A stretch of DNA of 59,392 nt from Dorea phocaeensis (GTDB lineage: Bacteria; Bacillota; Clostridia; Lachnospirales; Lachnospiraceae), in assembly GCF_900240315.1 (NCBI RefSeq), contig NZ_OEPZ01000006.1:60645-120036 (forward strand). Reading direction: 5' to 3'. Shown piece after piece: positions 33,753 through 43,900 of this stretch (position 1 is its first letter; each line of letters opens with the position of its first letter). A program made the translations under genes and the position numbers. The notes under the pieces were generated by a model that made no database searches, had not been told where the DNA came from, and was given only the letters and a program-made list of their open reading frames with translations.

Positions 33753-35372
33753 TTACTGACTTTTTCGCCTTGCCCGATACTCTTTCGGAGAACAGCCCTG
33801 GGTTTTCTTGAAAATGTAACTGAAATAATGCGGATCTCGATATCCCACTTCATAGCCAACCTCTGACGTCTTCATCGCAGAACACATCAACAGTTCCTTC
33901 GCTTTGTTCATTCTTACCTCCGTCAGATACTCCACAAAGGTCTGTCCTACTTCTTTACTGAAGATAGAACTGAAATAACTCGGACTCATGCCTACACGCA
34001 CCGCCACTGTATTTAAGGAAATTTCTTCCGACATATACTTCTTCTCAATCTCTTCCTTCGCCGTGGCAATCAGGTCTGAATAGCGTCTTCCGCTTGCCCG
34101 GTCACGAATTTCAATCGCTTTTAGCAGAAGCTGTTCAATAACTCCTCTCATCTCGCCAAATGCATCCGCCCTGGCAGCCGATGCCTGCAGATCCTGAACT
34201 TCCTTCTCCACTTCTTCACCTGCCGACAACTTCTCGCAAAACGACATGATTACGATACCGATATCCATCACCACATACTGCCTTACCATAGCAGAGCGCA
34301 TATGATCTTTCTCCAACTGCGCCATATAAGCCTCGCAGAAGGTCCCCACTTCTTCTCTCGTACCTCTGTTCAAGAATTTCTCTAAGATTGCCCGGGACTG
34401 TCCTACCTGTACGAATCCCTTCACCGGAACCTCTTCTTCATCCTGACTTCCCAGATCTTCCATCGAAAGAATCTGTTTTGGCTTCTCTGTAAATCTTGCC
34501 GCGAAAACTTTGTCCGCCTCCCGGAAAGAATCCTTAAGATTCCGGAGACGATCGACGCACATTCCGATTCCACCGAAGTATTCCATATCCTTCCAGGAAT
34601 CCATCACGCAGTGGAGGCGGTTACTAAAGCTTCGGATTCGTTCTTTCATCTGTTCTTCATCTTCTGCCAGAAGGAGAAATGTCCATCCGGAAATTCCCCG
34701 CCGGAACAGATACAACGCATCCGTTCTGTTTGCCTCTTCTTCTATCTTCTCACTTGCCCGAACAATCTGTTCCAATACCGTCTTATCATCCGCGCTCATC
34801 AAAATCTTGAACAGGCAGACCGCGTAGCATGGGGCGCTTAGATTCATGCCATACTTTTTCCCTTCTTCCACCGCTTCTGCCATAGACATCTCATTTAGAA
34901 TCAGCCGATCAAAGAACTTTGCCTTCTCATTTTCCGTATTCTCCTGCATGTCTTTCGAGTACCGAATCAGAAGTTCCTTCTCTTCACGATCATGCCAGAT
35001 GCTTTCCTTCACCTGATTTAGAACTTCCAAAAGATTCGCTGAGGAAATCGGCTTCAGAAGATAATCCGTCACTCCGATCCGAATCGCTTCCTTCGCATAT
35101 TGAAATTCATCGTAGCCGCTTAAGATCAGAATCTTAATATCTGGAAGCTCTTCTTTCACCAGACGGCTTAACTCCAGACCGTCCATGAACGGCATACGGA
35201 TATCCGTAATCAGAATATCCGGCTTCTCTTTTAAAATCAGCGGATAAGCAAGTTCCCCGTCACTTGCCTCGCCCACAAAATCATAGCCTTCTTCTTCCCA
35301 TTTGATTCCTTTCTTCACTCCGTTTCGGATAATCATCTCATCTTCTACCAGAAACACCTTAATTCCACTCAT
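33753..35372 (-). CDS. YesN-family response regulator, AraC-type (AraT-like)
   Basis: A 539-aa regulator. Residues 1-125 are a receiver domain with the acidic pair Asp11-Glu12 (LVEDE), phospho-acceptor Asp57 (LITDIRMP), LSGYDEF and Lys in YLLKPIS. Residues 130-430 form a long linker domain as in YesN proteins. Residues about 435-539 are two AraC helix-turn-helix motifs (SLNTVAVRVGMSPSYFSSIF and SEVGYEVGYRDPHYFSYIF). It should be phosphorylated by the neighbouring kinase and activate the importer operon downstream, and perhaps the enzyme operons. Target sites are not known. Confidence 0.92.
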   Translation of the reverse strand: MSGIKVFLVEDEMIIRNGVKKGIKWEEEGYDFVGEASDGELAYPLILKEKPDILITDIRMPFMDGLELSRLVKEELPDIKILILSGYDEFQYAKEAIRIGVTDYLLKPISSANLLEVLNQVKESIWHDREEKELLIRYSKDMQENTENEKAKFFDRLILNEMSMAEAVEEGKKYGMNLSAPCYAVCLFKILMSADDKTVLEQIVRASEKIEEEANRTDALYLFRRGISGWTFLLLAEDEEQMKERIRSFSNRLHCVMDSWKDMEYFGGIGMCVDRLRNLKDSFREADKVFAARFTEKPKQILSMEDLGSQDEEEVPVKGFVQVGQSRAILEKFLNRGTREEVGTFCEAYMAQLEKDHMRSAMVRQYVVMDIGIVIMSFCEKLSAGEEVEKEVQDLQASAARADAFGEMRGVIEQLLLKAIEIRDRASGRRYSDLIATAKEEIEKKYMSEEISLNTVAVRVGMSPSYFSSIFSKEVGQTFVEYLTEVRMNKAKELLMCSAMKTSEVGYEVGYRDPHYFSYIFKKTQGCSPKEYRARRKSQ

Positions 35373-35441
35373 CTTTTTGCTCTCTCCCTATTCTCTTCCC
35401 AGTCATTTCACTTTTTCTGCTTCAGATTCTCTGCTTCGGAT

Positions 35442-36506
35442 CTAATATCCTCGTTTTTGCACGATGGATTCCGTTACTGTCTGCACGGTGTACTCCTTCC
35501 CGCCCAGCATGATCTGCATATCCTCTGGCATACTATAGAAAGTCTCTTCCGGGACGTACATCTCTTTCTGCCATAACTCATTTGTTTCCAACAGGTGAAT
35601 CACTTTCTCCACATATTCCCCATGCCAGGGATTACATTCTCCGTTGATCAAGATCTCCTTGTGAAGTGTTCTGCGAAGGCCTTCCCTTGTCGCATCAAAA
35701 GAAATGATCTGGATATCGCCTCCTGGTCCTACCGTTTTCCCCGCATCCCGGATTGCATCGATTGCTCCAAACGCTTCATTATCATTTTCACAATATACAA
35801 AATTAATATTATCGTGCTCCAAAAGCATCTTCGACATCACTTCATAGGCCTTCGCTTCCGTATACTCTCCAGATTCCTGCTCCAGAAGGTTCCACCCGTA
35901 CTTCTGCGCTGCATCTTCCAATGCATTCGTTCTTCCGATCTGGGCGGTAGCCCCTAAAGTTCCCTGAATATTTACAATATTCACCTCAGGAATCTGCTGT
36001 TCGTCCACATACGCCTTCATCACTTTACACGCCTTCTGCCCTTCCAAATAAAAATTAGAGCCAATCCAGGCTGCATACAGGCTGGAATCCTTAACCGCCA
36101 CCTTTCGGTCAATGATAATCACAGGAATCTCTGCTCGCTTCGCTTCTTCCAGCACCGTGTCCCATCCGCTCTCTACCACCGGAGAGAACACAATGTAATC
36201 CACCTCCTGCTGGATAAATTTACGAATTGCCTTAATCTGGTCTGACTGCTTCTGTTTTGCGTCTTCAAAAATCAAATCATATCCCCGCTCCGGTGTAAAC
36301 GTCCGCTTCATTGAAATCGAATTCGCACTTCTCCAGTCGGACTCTGCTCCCACCTGAGAAAATCCAATCGTAGTCAAAGAGTCTTTCTCGCCGTTTTTCC
36401 ATATTTCCGTCTGTTTACCAGATACCTCTACCATTGAAACCGCTACAATCAGAATCGCTGCTGCCAAAACCACTCCGATTGCCGTCGTTAATATCTTCCG
36501 TCTCAT
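35442..36506 (-). CDS. Membrane-anchored sugar-binding sensor protein (AraP-like)
   Basis: A 354-aa periplasmic-binding-protein type 1 domain held by an N-terminal membrane helix (about 7-27, no lipobox Cys). Domain motifs mirror those of the transporter's binding protein: TIGFSQVGAESDWR, VDYIVFSPVVESGWD, VIIIDRKVAVKD, NIVNIQGTLGATAQIGR, FVYCENDNEAFGA, QIISFDA and INGECNPWHGEY. Encoded first in the unit with the kinase and regulator, it is best read as the ligand-sensing subunit of a three-component system, presenting bound sugar to the kinase. Not a transporter component, since no permease is linked to it. Confidence 0.85.
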   Translation of the reverse strand: MRRKILTTAIGVVLAAAILIVAVSMVEVSGKQTEIWKNGEKDSLTTIGFSQVGAESDWRSANSISMKRTFTPERGYDLIFEDAKQKQSDQIKAIRKFIQQEVDYIVFSPVVESGWDTVLEEAKRAEIPVIIIDRKVAVKDSSLYAAWIGSNFYLEGQKACKVMKAYVDEQQIPEVNIVNIQGTLGATAQIGRTNALEDAAQKYGWNLLEQESGEYTEAKAYEVMSKMLLEHDNINFVYCENDNEAFGAIDAIRDAGKTVGPGGDIQIISFDATREGLRRTLHKEILINGECNPWHGEYVEKVIHLLETNELWQKEMYVPEETFYSMPEDMQIMLGGKEYTVQTVTESIVQKRGY

Positions 36507-36570
36507 TCCTATTCCTCCGTATCGCTCCAGGTGAATCTGTATCTCCCCAGGCGTCTGTTCCTACGGTTCT

Positions 36571-36599
36571 ATTTTAGAGGGAAAAGCTGAAATATTCAA
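36571..36599 (-). promoter_or_regulatory. Promoter of the three-component regulatory operon
   Basis: TTGAAT at 36599-36594, 17-base spacer, TAAAAT at 36576-36571. Close to consensus, consistent with modest constitutive expression of sensor, regulator and kinase. Confidence 0.7.
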
Positions 36600-36620
36600 C
36601 TATAGAAAATCGGTTTTCAT

Positions 36621-36655
36621 AAGAAAAAGACCGGGGCGCTCTACGCGTCCCGGCC
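36621..36655 (-). terminator. Terminator after the GH127 genes
   Basis: GGCCGGGACGC (minus, 36655-36645) pairs with GCGCCCCGGTC (36639-36629), followed by TTTTTCTT. It ends the two-gene GH127 unit before the regulatory operon. Confidence 0.85.
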
Positions 36656-36710
36656 TTTCCCTTTTGTATAAAGCCTGATTATTCTGATCGAAATGTCAAA
36701 TCCAAAGCTT

Positions 36711-39700
36711 CTAGCTGTGTTTCTTACGGTAAACAACTACGCCTGCAGCTACCACTGCTACTACCATACATCCAACTAAGATACCAAACGGAGCGGTATC
36801 GCCTGTCTTCACAGAACCAGTTCCTTTTCCATTTGTTGTACCTGGTTTGCCAGTTGTGCTTCCCGGCTTTCCGTCGGTACCGGTTCCTGGTTTGCCTGGC
36901 TCAGTAGAAACAGGTTTCAGCGCATCTTTTGCTTTGTTCAGCTCTGTCAGCGCATTTGCAATGTCTTCTTCTGTTGCATTCTCATCCTTCAGAACGTCTT
37001 TCGCATGATTCAATGCATTCTGATAAGCTTCCCAGCTATCCTTGGTGTACTTATCTTTCTCAGAATCTGGAATTGCATTGTCTACTGCATTCTGCAGATC
37101 TTCCTTGCTTGGTTTTTCCGGCTCTGGATTCACTGCTGTGTCTTCTAATGCAGCCTGAAGTGCTTTGTATGCATTGTAAACTTCTGTCTGTGTTGCAGCT
37201 TCATTTGCAAGAACTTCCTGTGCATCTGCAATTGCCTGCTGAAGTGCTGCCCACTGCTCTTCGGTATAGTCATCCTGACTTGGTACTTGATCGCCAGTTG
37301 TTACAGCGTCTACCAGAGCCTGAAGAGCATCCTTATTTACAACAGATGCATTATCTTCTACTTTTACATAAGCATGATATCTGTAGTTGTAAGCATCGTA
37401 CATTGGATAGAACTGTAATCCGTTGGTTGTAAGGTGTGGTACCTGCTCAGAATCAGCTCCTGTTACTACGCTGATAGAGTCTTCCAGGTTGTCGCTTAAT
37501 GCAACGGTATACCAGTTCATCGGTGTGTAAGAATCTCTCTCATCTTTTGCTACCATAACCAGTGGTCCATACATAACGGATGCAACGGTACTTCCGTCTA
37601 CTTTGTCCGGAGTCTTGTCAAGGTGAAGTGTATATGGCATATGAATGGTTACCACGTCTCCATCTTTCCATGTACGGTTGATCTCTACGTATGTGCTTAC
37701 TTCTGGATTGGTGCAGATAGTCTCACCATTTACCTGAACCTCAAATCCCTTGGTTGCCCAGTAAGGAACTCGAAGCTTCATAGCAAATTCGCCAGAACCC
37801 TTCACTGTTAATTTAGAGTGCTCGGATGGGAATTTGGTCTCCTGTTTTACAGTGATTCCCTTCTCTGCCCAGTTCAGAGTTGTTGGCATATACTGGTTTA
37901 CATACAGTGTGTTGGCAGATTTTGCGTAAGCTGCTGCCTGATATTTTACATGGTTTTCCATACCGGTTCCGTTACAGCAGGTAAATCCGCCGTAGTCAGA
38001 ATCATAGCCTCTTCTCTGGCCCGGATCGATTGGAAGCATGTATGTTGTTCCGTTGTGCATGTAGTCTGTTGTATCATGGCTCTGAGATGCTGCGATCTGG
38101 TTGATCATAGTTCTCTCATAGTAATCCATGTACTCTGCCGCGTCTGGTTCATAGTTATATAAGTCTTTGGTAAGCTTCAGCATGTTGTATGCTGCACAGG
38201 TCTCGCAGTTCTCACCACGACCTCTGTTACCAAGAATAAAGTTACCCTGCTGATATGGTTTCTGGAATTTCTCTCCGGTTCCCACACCACCGATGGAGTA
38301 AGCATAACGCTGTGTTACGATGTTCCAGAAGTTCCGTGCTGTATTATAGTAAGCTACGTCTCCTGTTGCTGCATACTCGTGAACCGCACCTACGATTCTT
38401 GGAATATGCTGGTTGGCATGTTTGTCCTGAACTACGTCAACATTTGCCGCCAGATCTGCGAACCATGTCTTATGGTCAAATAATGCTGCTGCTTCCTGGT
38501 AGCGGTCTTCATGTGTGATCTCATACAGTCTTGCAAGAGATTCATTCATACCACCGTACTCACCGGCGATGTACATTGCCCACATGTTCTCACGCTGTTC
38601 CTCTGTAGTACAGCCTTCCAGTCTTAAGTAAATCCAGTCGCCGATTCCCTTTGCTACTTCCAGAGCTTCTTCATTTCCGCCGTATTCGTAGCAGTCGATC
38701 ATACCAGCTTCAATTTTGTGAAGTGTATAGTATGGAGCCCAGATGGTTGCATATGGTGTATACTGCTCTAAGAGTGCGAACTGGTCTGGAGAATAAGCAC
38801 TTAAGAAGCCTTCTCCCCATGTAGATGGATCTTTGCTCCACTTGTTCTGTGCCGCATCGGATGGTGTACACTGAGTTACGAATTTTGCCGGATCACCCTT
38901 GGACATATCCTGTAACTTCTTCAATTCAGTTACCATGTAATCCATCTTTTCTTTGTAAACTGCCTCTCCTGTTGATGCATAAGCCTGTGCCAGTGCAGAC
39001 AGGAAGTGACCGGTAGAGTGTCCTCTTAAGAGTCCGGTTGGCTCTTCCCATCCGGTCAGAGGCTGTGCGCCCTTGGTATCAGCGCCAAAGGTTTTTCTGA
39101 AGTTATAAAGCATTCTGTCTGCATCCATAACCTTCAGATATTCTAAGTCACGTGCCATATTCTGTCCGAAGATGGTGTCCGTTCCATCCAGATGGATATC
39201 GCTTAAGCTAAACTCTGTTGTTACCGTTGCCGGCGCCTCAGATGTCGTATCTGTTACAGTTACGGTTGCCTTTACTTCTACGTCGTAATCAACAATCGTT
39301 CCAGTTACTTCTACCTTGTCACCTGCTGTTGCAAACTGATCTGCTGCCAGATCGATTGGCCATGTAACCTTCTCTTTTCCGGTTGTGCCATCTTCATAAG
39401 TAACGTCTACGGTAGCCGGAAGATAAGGAAGCGTATTCTTAACTGTCTTAACTTCCACTGCCTTTACATCTACAATGTCTGTCTTCTCATAAATCGGCAT
39501 TACGGTTGCAACGAATTCTTTGGTCACAGATTTGTCGCCATAGGAAATCGTTGCAGTTAAGGTTACTTCTGCTTTATCTCCGATTGGTCTTGTCACCGTA
39601 CCGTCTGTTGCGATCACTTCCGGATTGGAGCTTTCCCATGCGATTGTAGAACCTAATTCTCCTTCTGTTGGAAGGGTAAGATTGTCTCTAACAGAAGAAA

Positions 39701-40853
39701 GTCCGCTAAGAACCAGAGCCTCTGCATCACCGTTTACAATCTCTTCTGCGGTCAGGTTCTGTTTTACCGTTACTTTGAATACCTTTGTATCCGTTACGTC
39801 ACCAGATGTGAGAGTTGCGGTCAGTGTTACCACTGCATCGCCTTCTCCTGCTTCCGGTCTGGTTACCTTACCGTCTTTTCCAATGACTGCTTCGTTATCA
39901 CTTGTCCAGCTGATATCAGATCCTGCTGCTCCCTTTGTCGGAAGAATCAGATCAGAAGTCACTTCGCTGACATCTCCAAGATCCAGCCATTCTTTGTCAC
40001 GTTTTACCTTCTCTTCATCAGGAACTGCGAACTTATCTTCAACCTGTTCCTGTGTCATAGCATAGTCGTAGATCTTAAAGTCTGCAACCATACCATTTAA
40101 AATATCATTCTTGAACTGACCATAACCGATCAACGCATTATTCGCGCCCTTTAATACGGAAAGGTCTGCCTGTGTCTTCTCTGTTCCGATCAGGACACCG
40201 TCCTCATAGAGAGACATCTCTTTCTCAGAACCATCAAAAGTAACGGTTGTGAAGATCCATTCATCAGTGGCTAACGCCTTCCCTTTCTCTGGTCCCTTCT
40301 CATCGCCCCAGCCGCTGTTGGTTAAAGCTGCTGTGTATCCTTTGTGTCCCTCATTGGAACCGTCTGCCAGAAGATACATATAAGTTGTGGTATTGAACTG
40401 ACCCTTGTCATTCTTAAATCCAAAATCCCAGATTCTCTGATAAGAGCCCCATGCTTCTTTCATATTTACCCAGCAGCTGACTGTTATATCTTCCAGATCA
40501 TTGAAGACACCAACCGGAAGCTCTACATAAGTATTCGTATTGCTTGGCTGTCCTCCAAGGAATTTGTATGCAGTCTGATCTGCTCCGTAAATATTAACGT
40601 CCTCTGTCGTTACCTGAGACCCTGTCGGACGGATTACTCCCGCTTTTCCGTTACCGCTTAAGTCTTCTACGATGGTTCCTGTCTTCAAACTTTTAAAGTC
40701 ATAGTGAAGAATCAGTCCATCTTCTGCCGCTTTGGCATCCTTCTCTCCGGCTGCCAGCGCCTGGATGCTGGTCATCGGAAGGGATGTCGCTGTGATGGCG
40801 CATACCGCGCCCAGGGCAAGTCCTTTCTTTGCCCATCTCTTAAAACCTTTCAT
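36711..40853 (-). CDS. Cell-wall GH127-family beta-L-arabinofuranosidase, LamG/FIVAR
   Basis: A 1380-aa surface enzyme. Order: signal peptide (1-35, ALAAG), LamG-like domain (about 45-280), two atrophied Ig domains (about 290-455), a Big_4-type domain (about 460-540), the GH127 catalytic domain (about 545-1165), two FIVAR modules (about 1169-1240, 1248-1315), a Thr/Gly/Pro-rich stretch and the sorting signal VKTGD (about 1346) with a membrane helix and RKKHS tail. GH127 residues are present: ENCETC (zinc Glu/Cys, about 882) and TCCNGTG with the nucleophile/zinc Cys pair (about 956). It should release L-arabinofuranose from beta-linked arabinosides at the cell surface. Second gene of its unit. 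Confidence 0.88.
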   Translation of the reverse strand: MKGFKRWAKKGLALGAVCAITATSLPMTSIQALAAGEKDAKAAEDGLILHYDFKSLKTGTIVEDLSGNGKAGVIRPTGSQVTTEDVNIYGADQTAYKFLGGQPSNTNTYVELPVGVFNDLEDITVSCWVNMKEAWGSYQRIWDFGFKNDKGQFNTTTYMYLLADGSNEGHKGYTAALTNSGWGDEKGPEKGKALATDEWIFTTVTFDGSEKEMSLYEDGVLIGTEKTQADLSVLKGANNALIGYGQFKNDILNGMVADFKIYDYAMTQEQVEDKFAVPDEEKVKRDKEWLDLGDVSEVTSDLILPTKGAAGSDISWTSDNEAVIGKDGKVTRPEAGEGDAVVTLTATLTSGDVTDTKVFKVTVKQNLTAEEIVNGDAEALVLSGLSSVRDNLTLPTEGELGSTIAWESSNPEVIATDGTVTRPIGDKAEVTLTATISYGDKSVTKEFVATVMPIYEKTDIVDVKAVEVKTVKNTLPYLPATVDVTYEDGTTGKEKVTWPIDLAADQFATAGDKVEVTGTIVDYDVEVKATVTVTDTTSEAPATVTTEFSLSDIHLDGTDTIFGQNMARDLEYLKVMDADRMLYNFRKTFGADTKGAQPLTGWEEPTGLLRGHSTGHFLSALAQAYASTGEAVYKEKMDYMVTELKKLQDMSKGDPAKFVTQCTPSDAAQNKWSKDPSTWGEGFLSAYSPDQFALLEQYTPYATIWAPYYTLHKIEAGMIDCYEYGGNEEALEVAKGIGDWIYLRLEGCTTEEQRENMWAMYIAGEYGGMNESLARLYEITHEDRYQEAAALFDHKTWFADLAANVDVVQDKHANQHIPRIVGAVHEYAATGDVAYYNTARNFWNIVTQRYAYSIGGVGTGEKFQKPYQQGNFILGNRGRGENCETCAAYNMLKLTKDLYNYEPDAAEYMDYYERTMINQIAASQSHDTTDYMHNGTTYMLPIDPGQRRGYDSDYGGFTCCNGTGMENHVKYQAAAYAKSANTLYVNQYMPTTLNWAEKGITVKQETKFPSEHSKLTVKGSGEFAMKLRVPYWATKGFEVQVNGETICTNPEVSTYVEINRTWKDGDVVTIHMPYTLHLDKTPDKVDGSTVASVMYGPLVMVAKDERDSYTPMNWYTVALSDNLEDSISVVTGADSEQVPHLTTNGLQFYPMYDAYNYRYHAYVKVEDNASVVNKDALQALVDAVTTGDQVPSQDDYTEEQWAALQQAIADAQEVLANEAATQTEVYNAYKALQAALEDTAVNPEPEKPSKEDLQNAVDNAIPDSEKDKYTKDSWEAYQNALNHAKDVLKDENATEEDIANALTELNKAKDALKPVSTEPGKPGTGTDGKPGSTTGKPGTTNGKGTGSVKTGDTAPFGILVGCMVVAVVAAGVVVYRKKHS

Positions 40854-40932
40854 TTCATCTACCCTTTCCCTTTCTATAGATTTCGGTTTTGATTTCTTTC
40901 ACACTTCCTCGATCGCCCCCTTTGTTTTTTAG

Positions 40933-40960
40933 GCTGCGCAAGGAAACTTCCTTACGCAGC
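40933..40960. other. Stem-loop between the two GH127 genes
   Basis: GCTGCG/CGCAGC and AAGGAA/TTCCTT form a long stem with one mismatch and a two-base loop, just after the stop of the upstream GH127 gene (minus strand). No T-run follows on the minus strand, so read-through into the second gene is expected. The rest of 40854-40978 shows no clear promoter. Confidence 0.6.
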
Positions 40961-40978
40961 TTTCGTTTCGTTATTACA

Positions 40979-43900
40979 TTAAGCTCTCCGTTTGCGAATC
41001 ACCAGCGCTAATGCGCCTGCGCTTCCCAGTAAGAAGAGCATGATGCCTGGATCTGCTTCATCGCCTGTCTTCACTTTGCCAGCCTGATTTGCACTGTTTT
41101 TATCTGTGCTTCCAGTATTTCCGGCTCCCGGCTTTCCGGTGTTTCCTGTATTTCCACTGTCTCCACCCGGTTTGTTGCCGTCACCGCCTGGCTTATTGCC
41201 ATCATCTCCGCCTGGCTTGTTACCGTCATCTCCGCCGCCTGGATTCTCCGGCTCTTTCTCCAGTCCGTCGATGGCTTTCTGAAGTGCTTTTACTGCATCT
41301 TCTACATCCTGCTTCGTCTCCACGGTATTCATAGCATCCTGGGCTGCCTTGATGGCATCCTGAAGAGCCTGATAGCTCTCTTGTGTGTAGCCTTCCGCCT
41401 GAATTGCCATGGCTTCTTCGATCTTATTCATCAGTGGAGTTTTGTCCACCTCTGGCACAGCCTCTTCTACCTTTCTAATCGTTACCTGATAGTCTTTGGC
41501 CGTCACATGATCCTGTGCTTTTGTCGTAATGGAAACGACCGTCTCATCACCTGTCAGACCGATCTTTCTTGGATGCTTATCATCAATCAAAATGCCGCCT
41601 ACATAGACCAGACCGCTTTCCATCTTCGGTGTCGCAAGCATGTTCACGCTTTCTGTATCCATTGGTACTTCCAGCACATACTCTGTCTTCTCCGATGCAA
41701 AGCCTTCCGTTAACTTACCGGTGTCGAAAGACAAAGCCTTCAAACTTGCATCGGTGTCATACTCTGCGGAAGTGGAAGTTCTGATTCCAAACAGTCCTCC
41801 TACGAAACTATTGTATTCCGGACGGGACTGGAATCTTACGGTTACCTTGCCACCTTTGGCATTATCGATAATTTCCTTTGGTATCTCTACCGTATGGGTA
41901 TAGAATTCATTTGCGGATGGAGCGTCGCTGTAATCATAAGGACCATCCAGTACGGTTCCGTCTACCATGATGTCAAATTTTCTTCCGCGGTCTCCGGAGA
42001 AGAATACGCAGTTCAGATAGTTGTGTTCTGCATTCGGATCAATCTTCATATCATAGCTGAACCATCCGTTTGTCTTACCGTCACGATAAGTTTTTCCAAG
42101 ATGAGAACCTACCTGTGTATTTTCACCCTGCTGGTTCTTTGCCGCCTCTGAGTTATTGGCGTCAAAGCTGTCCAGATAATCGATACTCATTTCCTGATCC
42201 CGGATCACCTGCTTATTTGCCAGGATACGATCCTGAGATGCCTGAGAGTCCGGCTCTTCCATATACATGTAGATACCGTAACGCTCTTTATATCTCATAT
42301 AATGTGGAGAGTAAACCAATGTCTCAGACTCGGAGTCCACATTCTTAAGCGCGAACTGGATTTCTCCATTCTCTCCGTCTTCCATCCGAACCATATTTTC
42401 ATTCAGGTTCGTAAGCCATTCATCTGGGCTCATATTCTGCGTGGTGATAACCGTCTGTGCTTTTGGATCAAAGGTTCCAACTCTTACCAGGATTCCGTTT
42501 GGATTGGAAGCTTCGATATTATTTGTCGTCAGTTTTGCACTCAGTACGATTGGGCCGTACTTGAATGCAATCAGATTCGGTTTATCCGGCATCGGATATG
42601 CCACCATCTGCATTGGCATCTGATAGGTCACCTTATCGCCGCTCTTTACTGTAACCTTGAAGTATCCATTTTCTTCCTGAAGGTCTGCCTTTTTATCGTT
42701 CACCTTGATCACAGCTTCTCCTGCTAACCAGTCTGGTTTCCGAAGCCGTAATACGGTTCCTGCCTTTGCTTCTTTTACTTCAAAGGTCACCGTGTCTTCA
42801 TTTGGCATATTGGCGATCTGCTTGATATGGATTCCGTCCCGATTTAATTCGGAAGCCCAGAACATATGCACAGACACGCCGTCTTCATTCAACTGGTAAA
42901 TATTGTCACCCAGCTTAGAGAAGTTCTCCATACCCGTTCCGGTACAGCACCAGAACTCGTCAAATGGACGGTTGAATACCTTATTGTATCCCGGCGCCAT
43001 TGGCTGGAAATACATGGTGGTTCCTGTCTCCGGGTTCTGGGATGGCAGGATCGCATTCGTATAAGTTCTCTCGAAGTAATCCATATACTTCTTATCACCG
43101 GTCACATGATACAAAGCCTTGGACAGCTTCAGCATATTGTATGTATTACAGGTCTCACAGGTGGTACTTGCATCGTACTCACTCTTGGTTGCATCATATC
43201 CAATCTTGTCTGCCTCATGGAAGTGCTCGGACTGGCTGTTGCCGCCTGTTACATAAGTGTGATGATCGATGGTAATATCCCAGAAGTTCTTCGCTGCTTC
43301 CAGATACATATTCAAGCTGTCTTTTTCTCCCCGAGACAGTGCATTGTAATATTCTTCATTCTCTGTCAGAACGGTGTAGCGCTTCACTGCACCGGTAAGC
43401 TTCGGAACGGTCGTGTTGGCATGCTTGCCGTTTAACACGTCCTGATTTGCCGCCAGCTGTTCAAACAGAGCAGTTTCATCAAAATATTCTGCTGCCGTCT
43501 TAAAGTGATCATTTCCAGTCAGATTGTAAAGCTCATAGAGGGCTTCATTCATTCCGCCGTACTCGGTTCTTAACATCTGATTCTTATCTGTCAGCATACT
43601 GAAACGGTTGTAGAGATATTCTCCAAATCCTTCTGCTACGCTAAGAGCTGTACTCTTAATCGCCGGATCATCTACATTCTTCGTCACATCCAGAAGACCT
43701 GCCACCATCTTATGAAGGTTGTAATATGGAACGATCAGGTTGTCGCCGCTCTGGATCTTTGTTCCTGCAAGCGGAACGCCGTCCACTCTCTGCAGCCATT
43801 CCTCCGGGAATGGGGAGACGTAGCCTGCACTTTCCGGATGCGCTGCCCCGTAGGCGCTCTGGCAGGCTGCCAGTCCGTTCACCGCCTCGGTAATCTCTGC

